Part shown: piece after piece, positions 26,733 through 35,961 of the stretch
How positions within the stretch are numbered: the first letter of the stretch is position 1
Layout of the letters: the number at the start of each line of letters is the position of its first letter
From: Xanthobacteraceae bacterium
GTDB lineage: Bacteria; Pseudomonadota; Alphaproteobacteria; Rhizobiales; Xanthobacteraceae
DNA: 64,000 bases
Direction of reading: 5' to 3'
Assembly: GCA_022841625.1 (NCBI GenBank)
Contig: JALHRD010000010.1
Coordinates: 62,001 to 126,000, forward strand
Program-made: the position numbers and the translations under genes
Notes under the pieces: generated by a model
Databases searched by the model: none
The model's input: only the letters and a program-made list of their open reading frames with translations
What the model was told of the DNA's origin: nothing

Positions 26733-27557
26733 TCAATCGAGGCCGGGGCCGTTATCCGTCTTGGCGCGCGGGCCGTAGCGGTGCAGGTCGGCGCCATGGC
26801 TATCGAGCCACGCCTTGGCGTGCGCGCTATCGGCATGAAGCCGTTTCAACAGACGCCAAAACCGCGGCGAATGATTGAGCTCCACCAGATGGGCGACCTC
26901 ATGGGCGGCGAGGTAATCGAGCACGAAGGGCGGCGCCAGGATCAACCGCCAGGAGAACGACAGCACGCCGCTATTTGAGCACGAGCCCCAGCGACTCGAC
27001 TGGTCACGCACCGAAATGCGCTTGATGGCGACGTCAAGATCCGCGGCATAACGCCGGCTTGCGGCATCGAGGTCCCGCCGCGCCTCGCGTTTGAGAAAAT
27101 CGCTAATCCGCCGATTGTGATGCGGCGGCGCACCAGCCACGCAAATCAGGCACTCGCCGGTCGCGTTGGGCTCGGTCCAAACCGTACCGCGCGCTTCCGG
27201 CCGATGGACAATGCGATGCGGCACGCCGCGAAACGGCACGATCATGCCCTGCGCAAATGGCGTCGCTTTGGGCAGCCGGTTCATGCGCGCGGCAATCCAA
27301 GCGCCATGCTTTTGAGCAAATTCCTTCGCATCCTTCAGGCTGCCGCGCAACGGGACTGTTAGAACAACCGCGCGCGTCGCCGCGTCAATGCGCAGCGTGT
27401 AGCGGCGCGCCTGCCGGTGGCGGCGGATGCGCACTTGATAGACCGCCGCCTCGAACGCCACCTCGAAAGCCTGTGGCTCGCTCGGCCGGCGATGAAACAG
27501 CGCGCGCAATGAAGCGGCGGATCCGCCCAGGATGCGGCCCGGACGGAACGCGGCCAT
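26733..27557 (-). CDS. YgjP/SprT-like zinc metallopeptidase (M48-annotated)
   Basis: About 275 aa from ATG 27557. Starts at 27602 or 27695 are possible and add only Arg-rich sequence; no ribosome site decides. The core has VRIRRHRQARRYTLRIDAATR, then RDQSSRWGSCSNSGVLSFSWRL and the zinc site YLAAHEVAHLVELNHSPRFW, where HEVAH plus the later His of NHS are the ligands. This is the YgjP-like metallopeptidase (DUF45) family, a cytoplasmic group of poorly known function. It is upstream of and on the same strand as the GbsR-type gene, about 150 nt away. Confidence 0.85.
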   Translation of the reverse strand: MAAFRPGRILGGSAASLRALFHRRPSEPQAFEVAFEAAVYQVRIRRHRQARRYTLRIDAATRAVVLTVPLRGSLKDAKEFAQKHGAWIAARMNRLPKATPFAQGMIVPFRGVPHRIVHRPEARGTVWTEPNATGECLICVAGAPPHHNRRISDFLKREARRDLDAASRRYAADLDVAIKRISVRDQSSRWGSCSNSGVLSFSWRLILAPPFVLDYLAAHEVAHLVELNHSPRFWRLLKRLHADSAHAKAWLDSHGADLHRYGPRAKTDNGPGLD

Positions 27558-27740
27558 TGTGGCGTGTGCGCGCGGCAAATACGGCAAGCGGAAAGCCCCC
27601 ATCCGCGGAACGCGGAGTCGGCGATTGCGACTCGCTACAATAACCGCTGTCGGGCCAAGGGAGAATCGGCCGCGATGACGCAGCCGCGCCGCCATGCGCA
27701 GGTCAGATAGGCAGGCTTATGATTTGAAAACAATGGCTTA

Positions 27741-29138
27741 TCAGGCCCGCTTGGCATCGGCGCGGCCAACCTTGCCAGCCTCGCCAGTATCATTGGAAAG
27801 CACAAAATCGGCAATGCGCGGCGCGATCTCGGCGCGGAAGCGCGAGCCGTTAAACACCCCATAATGGCCGACCTTGGGCTGTAGCCAATGACACTTGCGA
27901 TCGGCGGGGATGTTCACGCACAGCGCATGCGCGGCTTCGGTCTGCCCGATGCCTGAAATATCGTCGTTCTCGCCCTCGACGGTCATCAGAGCCACGCGTT
28001 TAATTTTTGAAGGATCGATGGCAACGCCACGATGAGTCATTTCGCTCTTTGGCAGCGCATGGCGGATGAACACGGTATCGCAGGTTTGTAGATAGAACTC
28101 GGCACTGAGGTCCATGACCGCGAGGTACTCGTCATAGAACTCGCGATGCTTCTGGGCGGGCTCACCGTCGCCCCTGACCAGATTCATATAAAGGGTGCGG
28201 TGCGCCTGCATGTGGCGATCGAGGTTCATCGTCATGAAGCCGTAAAGCTGCAAGAAGCCCGGATAGACATCGCGCATGAAACCGGGATTTGGGAATGGCA
28301 CCTTGGTGATGACGTTGTTCTGGAACCAGTCGATACCGCGGCTACCCGCGAGCCGATTGACCTCGGTCGGGTTGATCCGCGTGTCGATCGGACCACCCAT
28401 CAGCACCATGGAATGTGGCACATAGGGATCGCCGTCCGCTTCCATGCGCGCAACCGCCGCCAGAACCGGCACCGACGGCTGGCACACGGCGATGACATGC
28501 GCGTCGCCACCGAGAAAATGCAGCATGGAGACCAGGTAATCGATGTAATCGTCGAGATCGAAGCGCCCCTGCGACAGCGGCACCACGCGCGCATCGATCC
28601 ACTCGGTCATATAGACCTCGTGATTAGGCAGGAAACCTTCGACCGTGCCGCGCAGCAGCGTCGCGTAATGACCCGACATCGGCGCGACAATCAGCAGCTT
28701 GGGCTGCGGGCGACGCGGCGGGCGCGAAAAGCTCCGCTGGAAATGCAACAGGCGACAGAACGGCCGCTCCCACACCGACGAAATGTGGACCGGAACGCGC
28801 TCCGCGCCGACCAGCGTCGAAGTTACGCCCCACTCCGGCTTGCCATAGCGCCGGGTCGCGCGCTCGAACACCTCGCAGGTGGCGGCGACTGTCTTACCCC
28901 ATTCGGTGTGCGACCACGGATTGGCCGGATCTTTGAACAACAGGCGGCTGGCATCGGCGACGGCGCGCGCCGGGCTAAGCGAGGCATGGCTGATTTCGTA
29001 GAGCCAATAGGCCGGCGTCGCATAGCTCGGGCCGAGGCTTTCCGCCGCCGTCACCGCGCCGCCGAATTCACCGATTGCCATCGCGCCAGCCCCCAACGCC
29101 TTATGTTGCAGTGCAGCAGACTGTCTTTTTTCACTCAT
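27741..29138 (-). CDS. phaZ: intracellular polyhydroxyalkanoate depolymerase
   Basis: An alpha/beta hydrolase of about 465 aa. The core begins YWLYEISHASLSPARAVADA, followed by RRYGKPEWGV. The nucleophile box is HVIAVCQPSVPVLAA, where Cys replaces the usual Ser, as in intracellular short-chain PHA depolymerases. Later segments EGENDDISGIGQTEAAH and KVGHYGVFNGSRFR carry the Asp and His of the triad. It releases 3-hydroxybutyrate from storage granules. GTG 29201 is an alternative start; ATG 29138 is chosen, with no strong ribosome site for either. No PHA synthase is nearby. Confidence 0.9.
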   Translation of the reverse strand: MSEKRQSAALQHKALGAGAMAIGEFGGAVTAAESLGPSYATPAYWLYEISHASLSPARAVADASRLLFKDPANPWSHTEWGKTVAATCEVFERATRRYGKPEWGVTSTLVGAERVPVHISSVWERPFCRLLHFQRSFSRPPRRPQPKLLIVAPMSGHYATLLRGTVEGFLPNHEVYMTEWIDARVVPLSQGRFDLDDYIDYLVSMLHFLGGDAHVIAVCQPSVPVLAAVARMEADGDPYVPHSMVLMGGPIDTRINPTEVNRLAGSRGIDWFQNNVITKVPFPNPGFMRDVYPGFLQLYGFMTMNLDRHMQAHRTLYMNLVRGDGEPAQKHREFYDEYLAVMDLSAEFYLQTCDTVFIRHALPKSEMTHRGVAIDPSKIKRVALMTVEGENDDISGIGQTEAAHALCVNIPADRKCHWLQPKVGHYGVFNGSRFRAEIAPRIADFVLSNDTGEAGKVGRADAKRA

Positions 29139-29218
29139 AAGGTCAAATGGTAACGCGCAATAATTGCCATCTCCTGAAGTAAAACTCAGCTTTTCCCTCA
29201 CGATATCAATGGGGTCAT

Positions 29219-30040
29219 TTACTCGCCCGATTGCAAGAGCGAGCCAATGCGACGGGCGCTTCGCAACAGACCCAAAAACACGGCTATCGCAATTGCGAAA
29301 TAAACCAGGTTGAGCGCGAACGCCGCCAGCATGAGATCGGCGCGAAATGTCTGCTCGAGCACCAGCGCCCGCATGCCCTCAAACACATAGGTCGGCGGCA
29401 GCGCCCAGGCCACGCCTTGCAGCCAGGCCGGCAGCACCGACACCGGATAATACACGCAGGTTAGCGGCATCAGAATGAACATCACCGTCCAAGCCAGCGT
29501 CTCCGCGCCCAGGCCGTTGCGCATGACAACACCGGACACCACGATCCCGACCGACCAACTGGTCAGAATGAGATTGAGAAAGAACGCCGCCAATGCGAAC
29601 CCAAACGAATAAAGATTGAAGCCGAAAAACACGATCGCAAGAATTGTCACCGGCACCATGCCGACCGCGAGCCGCACGACGCTCATCACCATCAGCGCCG
29701 CGACAAACTCGATCGGCCGCAACGGGCTGATCATCAGATTGGCGAGATTGCGCGACCACATCTCTTCGAGAAACGACACTGAAAAGCCGAGCTGCCCACG
29801 GAACAGAATATCCCAGAGCAGCACCGCGCCGATGAACATGCCCGCGGCCCGCGCAAAGAATCCGGAATTCTGCGCGATGTAAAATTGCAGAAACCCCCAG
29901 ACGAACAATTGCACCGCCGGCCAATAGATCAGGTCAAGAACCCGCGACCAGGACGACCGCAACAAGTAGAGATAGCGCAGCACCATCGCGCCAATACGAT
30001 GTGGCGACAGCGCAAGCGCGGTATTCGATTGCTCGTTCAT
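29219..30040 (-). CDS. ABC-2 type exporter permease
   Basis: A 273-aa integral membrane protein with about six hydrophobic segments, beginning around residue 40 (LDLIYWPAVQLFVWGFLQFY) and ending near LVYFAIAIAVFLGLL. The EEMWSRNLANLMISPLRP stretch is the usual ABC-2 cytoplasmic loop. It pairs with the ATPase gene just upstream, whose stop overlaps this start by 4 nt (ATGA). The substrate of the exporter is unknown; lipid, polysaccharide and drug exporters all use this fold. Confidence 0.9.
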   Translation of the reverse strand: MNEQSNTALALSPHRIGAMVLRYLYLLRSSWSRVLDLIYWPAVQLFVWGFLQFYIAQNSGFFARAAGMFIGAVLLWDILFRGQLGFSVSFLEEMWSRNLANLMISPLRPIEFVAALMVMSVVRLAVGMVPVTILAIVFFGFNLYSFGFALAAFFLNLILTSWSVGIVVSGVVMRNGLGAETLAWTVMFILMPLTCVYYPVSVLPAWLQGVAWALPPTYVFEGMRALVLEQTFRADLMLAAFALNLVYFAIAIAVFLGLLRSARRIGSLLQSGE

Positions 30041-30810
30041 TGTGCCGCCTCGCGCGCCGCTTCGCCGCGTCCGCGCGCGACATCGAGAAATACATCTTCC
30101 AGATTATCGCGTCCGTAGCGCGCCAGCAGCACTGCGGGCGGGGCATCGTCTTCAATCTTGCCGCGCTTCATGATGATGACGCGCTCGCACAACCGCTCGA
30201 CCTCCGCCATGTTGTGAGAAGCGAGCAACATGGTTGCGTTGCGCTCCTTGCGGTAGCGCTCGAGATGGCCGCGCACCCAATCGGCGGTATCAGGATCGAG
30301 CGAAGCGGTCGGCTCGTCGAGCAACAGCACATCCGGCTGGTTGATCAGAGCCTTGGCGAGCGCCACGCGGGTCTTTTGTCCGGCCGAGAGCTTGCCGGTC
30401 GGCCGATCGAGCAAGTCCGAGAGTTCGAGGTCGCGCGCGATGGTGTCGATCCGATCGCGCAAATTCTCGACCGCATAGAGCCGCCCGAACACCGTCAGAT
30501 TTTGCCGCACCGTCAGCCGGTTCGGCATGTCGACATAGGGGCTCTCGAAATTCATGCGATGCAGGACGCGGTAACGCTCGCGTGGCATCCGCGCCCCCAT
30601 CACCCGCGCCTGGCCGGAACTCGGCTCAACCAGTCCCAGGATCATGGCGATTGTGGTGGTCTTGCCGGCGCCGTTGCCGCCGAGCAGCCCGGTGACCGTA
30701 CCGGCCTCAAGCGCAAACGAAATGCCGTCGACCGCGCACGTCGTTCTGCCCTTTGCGGCATAGACCTTGGTTAGTCGATCGACTTCGATGGCCGGGACTG
30801 ATGAAGACAC
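30037..30810 (-). CDS. ABC exporter ATP-binding protein
   Basis: About 258 aa from GTG 30810 (VSSSVPAIEVDRLTKVYA); the frame is open 219 nt further, but that part lacks coding character. Walker A is GGNGAGKTTT, the signature KLSAGQKTRVALAKAL is a variant of LSGGQ, Walker B is DVLLLDEPTASLD and the switch His is in LASHNM. It energises the ABC-2 permease whose gene overlaps its stop. The promoter should lie in the 310-nt gap shared with regB. Confidence 0.92.
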   Translation of the reverse strand: MSSSVPAIEVDRLTKVYAAKGRTTCAVDGISFALEAGTVTGLLGGNGAGKTTTIAMILGLVEPSSGQARVMGARMPRERYRVLHRMNFESPYVDMPNRLTVRQNLTVFGRLYAVENLRDRIDTIARDLELSDLLDRPTGKLSAGQKTRVALAKALINQPDVLLLDEPTASLDPDTADWVRGHLERYRKERNATMLLASHNMAEVERLCERVIIMKRGKIEDDAPPAVLLARYGRDNLEDVFLDVARGRGEAAREAAQ

Positions 30811-31120
30811 GCGCGGGACTCGGAACGGGGATGATTCGACCCCCGCACATGTGGCTCGACGCGGATCGCGAGGCAAGGGCCAACTTTGTCCGCATCCTGC
30901 TGGTGCGCGGCCATCGACCGCGCTTGAGACGCCCGCGTGAACCGCTGGTGCCCGGTTTCCGAAGTTCGTGAACCATCGCAGCGACCACCGGCACGAGCTT
31001 CGGAAACCAGGGGGCACTGGCAGCGCCATGATTCCAGTGCCGCTTTTCGATCTGAAGTTCCTAACCGAATTTGCTACAGGTGGTGTAGGAACTTTAGAAC
31101 GGCGGCACTAGATTGGCGGC
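30811..31120. promoter_or_regulatory. 310-nt divergent intergenic region (ABC exporter / regB)
   Basis: No ORF with coding character. Two inverted repeats stand out: GGTTTCCGAAG at 30954-30964 with CTTCGGAAACC at 30998-31008 (flanked by GTGCCC/GGGCAC), and AAGTTCCTA at 31055-31063 with TAGGAACTT at 31086-31094. The second ends 26 nt before the regB start and is well placed for a regulator. No clear -35/-10 pair could be fixed. Confidence 0.5.
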
Positions 31121-32440
31121 ATGCCCGAAGACTTCCGACAAGCGCCCGAGACCGGCCGCCCCGTACGCGTCGATACGCTCGTACGGCTGCGCTGGATCTC
31201 CATTATTGGCCAGACCATCGCCGTGCTGGTGGTGCATTTCGCGCTCGATTTCACGCTGCCGCTATATGCCTGCCTGGCCGTCATCGCGCTCACGGCTTGG
31301 CTCAATGTCGCGCTGCGGGTGCGCTTCCCAGTGACGCAGCGGCTCGCGCCCGATCGCGCCGCCTGGCTGTTTGCCTTCGACATCGCCGAGATCGGCGTGC
31401 TGTTGTTTCTTACCGGCGGCCTGCAAAACCCGTTTTCGTTCCTGCTGCTGGGGCCAGTCCTGCTGTCAGCAACATCGCTGCCGCCGCGTATGATCGTGTG
31501 GCTTGCGGTGTTCGCGGCGTTCTGCACCACCGTACTTGCGTTCTATTACTATCCGCTGCCGTGGGATGCCGACGAGAAGCCCATGCAATTGCCGGCGATC
31601 TATATCGCCGGTGTATGGCTCGCGACGCTGCTGTCGCTTGGCTTCATCGGTGTGCATGCCTGGCAGCTCACCGAGGAGGCACGCCAACTCTCCGACGCAC
31701 TGGCGGCGACTGAGCTGGTGCTGGCGCGCGAACAGCATCTATCGGCGCTCGACGGTCTTGCGGCCGCGGCTGCGCATGAGCTCGGCACCCCGCTAGCGAC
31801 CATCACCGTCATCGCTACCGAGCTTGAGCGCGCGATTGAAAAGGGCTCGCCTCTGACCGAAGACATTGTGCTGCTGCGCGAACAAGCGCTGCGCTGCCGG
31901 CAAATCCTGGGTAAGCTCACCGAACTCTCAGCCGATTCAGAGCCGTTCGATCGCATGCCACTGTCGGCGCTGATTGAGGAGGTGGTGGCGCCGCATCGCA
32001 ATTTCGGTGTCGCCATCAATGTCGCGCTTAACCCGCATGATAGCACCGAACCGATTGGCGGACGAAATCCAGCGATTCTCTACGGCCTGGGAAATCTGGT
32101 CGAAAACGCTGTCGACTTTGCCCGCAGCACCGTCGACATATCCGCGGACTGGTCCGGCGACGTCGTCTCCGTGACCATCATCGACGACGGGCCGGGATTT
32201 GCACCGGAGATCATGGATCGCATTGGCGATCCCTATGTCACCAGCCAACATCGGCGGCGCATGAACTTAGGCGGCGAAGCCGGTGGCGGGCTCGGGCTTG
32301 GATTCTTCATCGCCAAGACGCTGCTCGAACGCGCCGGCGCCACGCTCGAATTCGAAAACCGCTCCGCCCCCGACCGCGGCGCAGTGGTACGGGTCCGCTG
32401 GGGCCGCGGCGATTTCGAACAATCGCTGGCATTCACGTAG
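31121..32440 (+). CDS. regB: redox-sensing histidine kinase RegB/PrrB/ActS
   Basis: A 439-aa sensor kinase with six predicted membrane segments in residues 25-190. The quinone-sensing GGLQNPF heptapeptide begins near residue 99. The phospho-acceptor His219 is in AAAHELGTPLATI, and Cys259 in LRCRQIL matches the redox-switch Cys of Rhodobacter RegB. The ATPase part has N-box LGNLVENAVDFA, G1 IIDDGPGFAP and G2 GGGLGLGFFIAK. It phosphorylates RegA when the quinone pool is reduced, controlling respiration, nitrogen and carbon fixation genes. The senC gene that often separates regB from regA is absent. Confidence 0.94.
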   Translation: MPEDFRQAPETGRPVRVDTLVRLRWISIIGQTIAVLVVHFALDFTLPLYACLAVIALTAWLNVALRVRFPVTQRLAPDRAAWLFAFDIAEIGVLLFLTGGLQNPFSFLLLGPVLLSATSLPPRMIVWLAVFAAFCTTVLAFYYYPLPWDADEKPMQLPAIYIAGVWLATLLSLGFIGVHAWQLTEEARQLSDALAATELVLAREQHLSALDGLAAAAAHELGTPLATITVIATELERAIEKGSPLTEDIVLLREQALRCRQILGKLTELSADSEPFDRMPLSALIEEVVAPHRNFGVAINVALNPHDSTEPIGGRNPAILYGLGNLVENAVDFARSTVDISADWSGDVVSVTIIDDGPGFAPEIMDRIGDPYVTSQHRRRMNLGGEAGGGLGLGFFIAKTLLERAGATLEFENRSAPDRGAVVRVRWGRGDFEQSLAFT

Positions 32441-32586
32441 CAAACGTGACCGGAAGCGGCCGATGACGACCAGTGGCCGAGAATTTACCCTGTCTCAAGG
32501 TTGTCAGGCATACCGGCCCGTGAATATATAGAATTGTGTCGCTGGCGGACGCCCAAGGCAGAGACCAAGGCAGAAGTGCTTTAGCT

Positions 32587-33150
32587 ATGACAATCACGCG
32601 CGCAGACAAGGACGTTACGCCCCCAGGCGATCGCACACTTTTGATCGTCGAGGACGACAAGTCTTTCTTGCAGCGACTGGCTCGCGCCATGGAGAGTCGC
32701 GGCTTTACCGTAACGACTGCGGAGTCGGTCGCCGATGGCCTGACGCACCTTAAGACGTCTTCGCCCGCTTACGCGGTGGTCGATATGCGGCTTAGCGACG
32801 GCAATGGTCTGGAAGTGATCTCGGCGCTCAAGCGGCGACGCCCCAACGCCCGCGCCATTGTCCTCACCGGCTATGGCAATATCGCAACCGCGGTCAGCGC
32901 GGTGAAGCTCGGCGCGCTCGACTATCTCGCCAAACCGGTCGACGCCGACGATGTCGTTAACGCGCTGCTTGCACATGACGGGAAGGACGCCGAGCCGCCG
33001 GAACACCCAATGTCGGCCGATCGCGTCCGCTGGGAGCACATCCAACGCATCTACGAACTGTGCGATCGCAATGTTTCGGAAACAGCGCGGCGGCTCAATA
33101 TGCACCGCCGCACGCTGCAGCGCATTCTGGCGAAGCGTGCGCCCAAGTAA
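32587..33150 (+). CDS. regA: redox response regulator RegA/PrrA/ActR
   Basis: About 187 aa from ATG 32587; GTG 32536 would add 17 residues and is less likely, since RegA proteins are about 184 aa. The receiver has LLIVEDDKSF, the phospho-Asp near residue 66 in VVDMRLSDG, Thr in VLTGYGN and Lys in YLAKPVD. The C-terminus is the very conserved Fis-type helix-turn-helix SETARRLNMHRRTLQRI. It lies 146 nt downstream of regB on the same strand. Confidence 0.95.
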   Translation: MTITRADKDVTPPGDRTLLIVEDDKSFLQRLARAMESRGFTVTTAESVADGLTHLKTSSPAYAVVDMRLSDGNGLEVISALKRRRPNARAIVLTGYGNIATAVSAVKLGALDYLAKPVDADDVVNALLAHDGKDAEPPEHPMSADRVRWEHIQRIYELCDRNVSETARRLNMHRRTLQRILAKRAPK

Positions 33151-33195
33151 CGGCCGGACCGGACTGCAATCGCTCGCGAGACACCGAAGCGTCGC

Positions 33196-34431
33196 ATGAC
33201 CGAAATTTCGTATCGCTATCGCGCGCACCCCTTGGCACGCGCCTTAACCTTTCGCCTGGGCGACAAGGCGCTCGTGATTGAAGACGGCCTACACAATTGG
33301 TCGGTTCCTTATGGCGCTGTTTCTTTCGTTGAATCATTTGATGTCCGATTTCTTGGCGGCTCGCCCACCTATCGGCAGCACATTCTACGCACGCCAGACG
33401 GGCGCTCGGTCGCATTGGGTGCCGGCTTTCGTGACCGTTGGCGCGTTGCCGACCAACGAACCGAATACGAGACATTCATCGCTGGACTGATCTATGCGAT
33501 CAGCGAAGCCAATCCCGACCTTGAATATGTTCACGGACGACGGTTGCTCAATCGCGCGGCCGGCCTGGGTGGCAAACTGGCGGTCCTCTTCCTGCGCCTG
33601 ATCCGCCATACCAACCTCGATCGCTCGGCCAATTTTGCCGCATGGGTGATGCGTCGCATCGGTCCACGGTTGCGAGGCCATGGTCGCGCGCTTGAGCAAA
33701 TCGCTCTTGCCTTTCCGGAGAAATCTCCCGCCGAACATCGGCAGATCGCGCTCGGGATGTGGGATAATCTCGCGCGCACCGCGATCGAATATTCACAGCT
33801 TGATCGGATGTGGCAGCACGATCCCGCCGATCCTGCGCAAAGCCGGATCATCAAAGACGAAGCCAGTACGCAAATTCTGACGCGCATCAAGCAAGCCAAC
33901 CGGCGCACCCTGCATTTCTCGCTGCACATCGCCAATTGGGAACTTTGTGCCATCGCAGGCCCCCAATACGGCGTTCGCTCGCTGATTCCTTATCGCCGGC
34001 TCAAGAACGAGCCGCTGACCGCCGAACTCGTACGTCTCCGAATCGCGGCTGGCACCACGCCAATGGTCGCCGGTCCATCGATGATCGCCGAGCTCAAGAA
34101 GGAATTTCGCGAGGGCGACGCGATCGGCATGCTGATCGATCAGCATTATGCGCGCGGCATCGAGGTGACGTTTTTCGGGCGTCCGACCAAGTTTAACCCG
34201 CTATATGCGCGCCTCGCCCGTATTTACGACTGTCCGCTCTATGGCAGCCGCATCATCCGCCGGTCCGACGGCCGCTTCGACTACCAAATCGTCGGGCCGA
34301 TCGAGCCCGCGCGCGATGCGCGAGGGCGCGTCGATGTGCATGCGACCACCCAATTGGTTGTATCGATCCTGGAAGGTTGGATCCGCGAGCATCCCGAACA
34401 GTGGATGTGGCTGCATCGTGTCTGGCGCTGA
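33196..34431 (+). CDS. LpxL/HtrB-like lipid A acyltransferase with extra N-terminal domain
   Basis: A 411-aa protein. Residues about 115-411 are an LpxL/HtrB-type acyltransferase: the catalytic box SLHIANWELCAI, DQHYARGIEVTFFGRPT, and the C-terminal PEQWMWLHRVWR. Acyl transfer to lipid A or another lipid on the inner membrane is expected. Residues 1-105 form a separate beta-rich domain (RALTFRLGDKALVIED, VPYGAVSFVESF) resembling a small PH-like domain, not usual in LpxL. The acyltransferase part lacks the standard N-terminal membrane anchor, so the added domain may provide localisation. It begins 46 nt after regA. Confidence 0.85.
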   Translation: MTEISYRYRAHPLARALTFRLGDKALVIEDGLHNWSVPYGAVSFVESFDVRFLGGSPTYRQHILRTPDGRSVALGAGFRDRWRVADQRTEYETFIAGLIYAISEANPDLEYVHGRRLLNRAAGLGGKLAVLFLRLIRHTNLDRSANFAAWVMRRIGPRLRGHGRALEQIALAFPEKSPAEHRQIALGMWDNLARTAIEYSQLDRMWQHDPADPAQSRIIKDEASTQILTRIKQANRRTLHFSLHIANWELCAIAGPQYGVRSLIPYRRLKNEPLTAELVRLRIAAGTTPMVAGPSMIAELKKEFREGDAIGMLIDQHYARGIEVTFFGRPTKFNPLYARLARIYDCPLYGSRIIRRSDGRFDYQIVGPIEPARDARGRVDVHATTQLVVSILEGWIREHPEQWMWLHRVWR

Positions 34432-34526
34432 GGCCGGCGCGATCCCGGCCGCTATGGCTGCGATGCCAGGCCCGATGCTATCATTCCATCGCGCCGCCAA
34501 TTCATGAGCCGGCGTGGGAGTGACCC

Positions 34527-35484
34527 ATGGGACGCCGTATCCTCATCGCACTGCTGCTCGCCAGCATCCAGACTGCCGCAGCCGCGCAAACCTGGCCGAG
34601 TAAACCGGTTCGCGTGATCGTGCCGGTAACACCAGGCAGCGCCATCGATACCGTCGCACGGACCATCGCCGAACGGCTGTCCACCCAACTTAATCAGACA
34701 TTCGTTGTCGAGAACCGCACCGGGGCGGGCGGCACCATCGGCGCCGCGTCCGTCGCAAAATCAGACCCCGACGGTCACACAATCCTGGTTCATTCCACGG
34801 CACTCACCATTTTCCCAGCAACCTTTGCCAATCTGCCGTTCGACACTGCGCGCGACTTTGCCGCGGTGACGCCAATCGTCAATGTTCCGCTGGTCCTGGT
34901 GGTGTCGCCGTCGCGGCACAAATCGCTCAAGGACCTGGTGGCAACCGCCAAGGCGAAGCCAGGCGCGACTAATTATGCAACCGTTGGCGCAGGCCGCCGC
35001 CGCCCACATGACCGCCGAACGGTTGCGGTTGTCCGCCGGATTCGAAGCCCAGCAAATCCCCTTCCGTGGCGCGCCGGAGGCACAGACCGAGGTGGTCGCC
35101 GGCCGCGTCGATTTCTTCTTTAGTCCGGTGCTGACCGCGCTGCCGCTGGTGCAGTCCGGGCATTTGCTGGCGCTTGCAGTCAGCAGTTCCAAACGCGCCT
35201 CGGCGTTGCCGGACGTGCCGACCACGGTTGAGGCCGGCTTTCCGAATTCCGATTATGACTTCTGGATCGGATTCTTCTTGCCGGCCAAAACCCCGCGCGA
35301 AATCGTCGAACGGCTTTACCAGGAGATCACCAAAGCCAAGGAGAGCCCCGACGTGAAGGCCAAGCTTACCGCGCTCGGCGGCGAGCCGATGGACATGACA
35401 CCGGCGCAATACGATGACTATGTGCGCCAATCGGTGGAAATGAACCGCGCCTTGGCTAAGGCCGCAGGCATCAAGCTGGAATGA
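34527..35484 (+). pseudogene. Bug/TctC-family receptor gene with frameshift
   Basis: The first frame (34527 to about 34998) encodes a signal peptide, WPSKPVRVIVPVTPGSAID, FVVENRTGAGGTIGAASVAK and ATNYATVGAG. Homology then continues one frame over as AAAHMTAERLRLSAGFEAQQ, PFRGAPEAQTEVVAGRVD and PTTVEAGFPNSDYDFWIG, to the stop at 35484. The total length is 958 nt, one more than a multiple of three. The break is in GGCGCAGGCCGCCGCCGCC near 34987-35005, a run prone to slippage or sequencing error. Either it is a recent pseudogene or the assembly has one wrong base. The 3' end touches the RidA gene. Confidence 0.85.
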
Positions 35485-35513
35485 TCCAGCGACCCCGGCG
35501 CAACGGAGTGCAA

Positions 35514-35900
35514 ATGACGGCAGGAATCCACACTACCAATCCATCCACCATGGCCACACCGGGCGGCCACTACAGCCACGCGGTGACGGGTGGCGGACTT
35601 GTGTTTGTGTCGGGCCAATTGCCGATCGCACCCGACGGGACCAAGCTGAACGACGCGCCGTTTGCAGAACAGACCCGGCAGGTGCTCCACAATGTCGCAC
35701 AAGCTCTCGTGGGCGCCGGCAGCAGTGTCGAGAAACTCCTCCAGGTGCGCGTCTACGTAACCGACATCGCATCCTGGCCTGAGTTCAACGCGATCTATGC
35801 GCAGTGGGCCGGCGCCGCACGGCCCGCACGTGCGGTCGTGCCGGTGCCGCAACTGCACTACGGATTCAAGATCGAGGTGGAGGCGGTAGGGCTCGCATAG
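35514..35900 (+). CDS. RidA-family protein
   Basis: A 128-aa RidA/YjgF/UK114-type protein. ATG 35514 has GGAG at ideal spacing; an ATG at 35481 overlapping the preceding stop is the alternative. The landmarks are GGLVFVSGQLPIAPDG, QTRQVLHNVAQALVGAG, VRVYVTDIASWPEFN and PARAVVPVPQLHYGFKIEVEAVG, where Arg of PARA is the conserved active residue for enamine/imine hydrolysis. It removes reactive imines, or in some members acts on a specific catabolic intermediate. It follows a frameshifted Bug gene, so it may belong to a degraded catabolic unit. Confidence 0.9.
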   Translation: MTAGIHTTNPSTMATPGGHYSHAVTGGGLVFVSGQLPIAPDGTKLNDAPFAEQTRQVLHNVAQALVGAGSSVEKLLQVRVYVTDIASWPEFNAIYAQWAGAARPARAVVPVPQLHYGFKIEVEAVGLA

Positions 35901-35961
35901 CGCATAGTCTCGAATTGCGGACACGACCAGGCACAAACAACGCCCCGCTGCGCGCCAAGCC

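Noticed and set aside
30811-31029. N-terminal extension of the ABC ATPase
   Set aside because: The extra 73 residues lack homology and contain the inverted repeats of the intergenic region.
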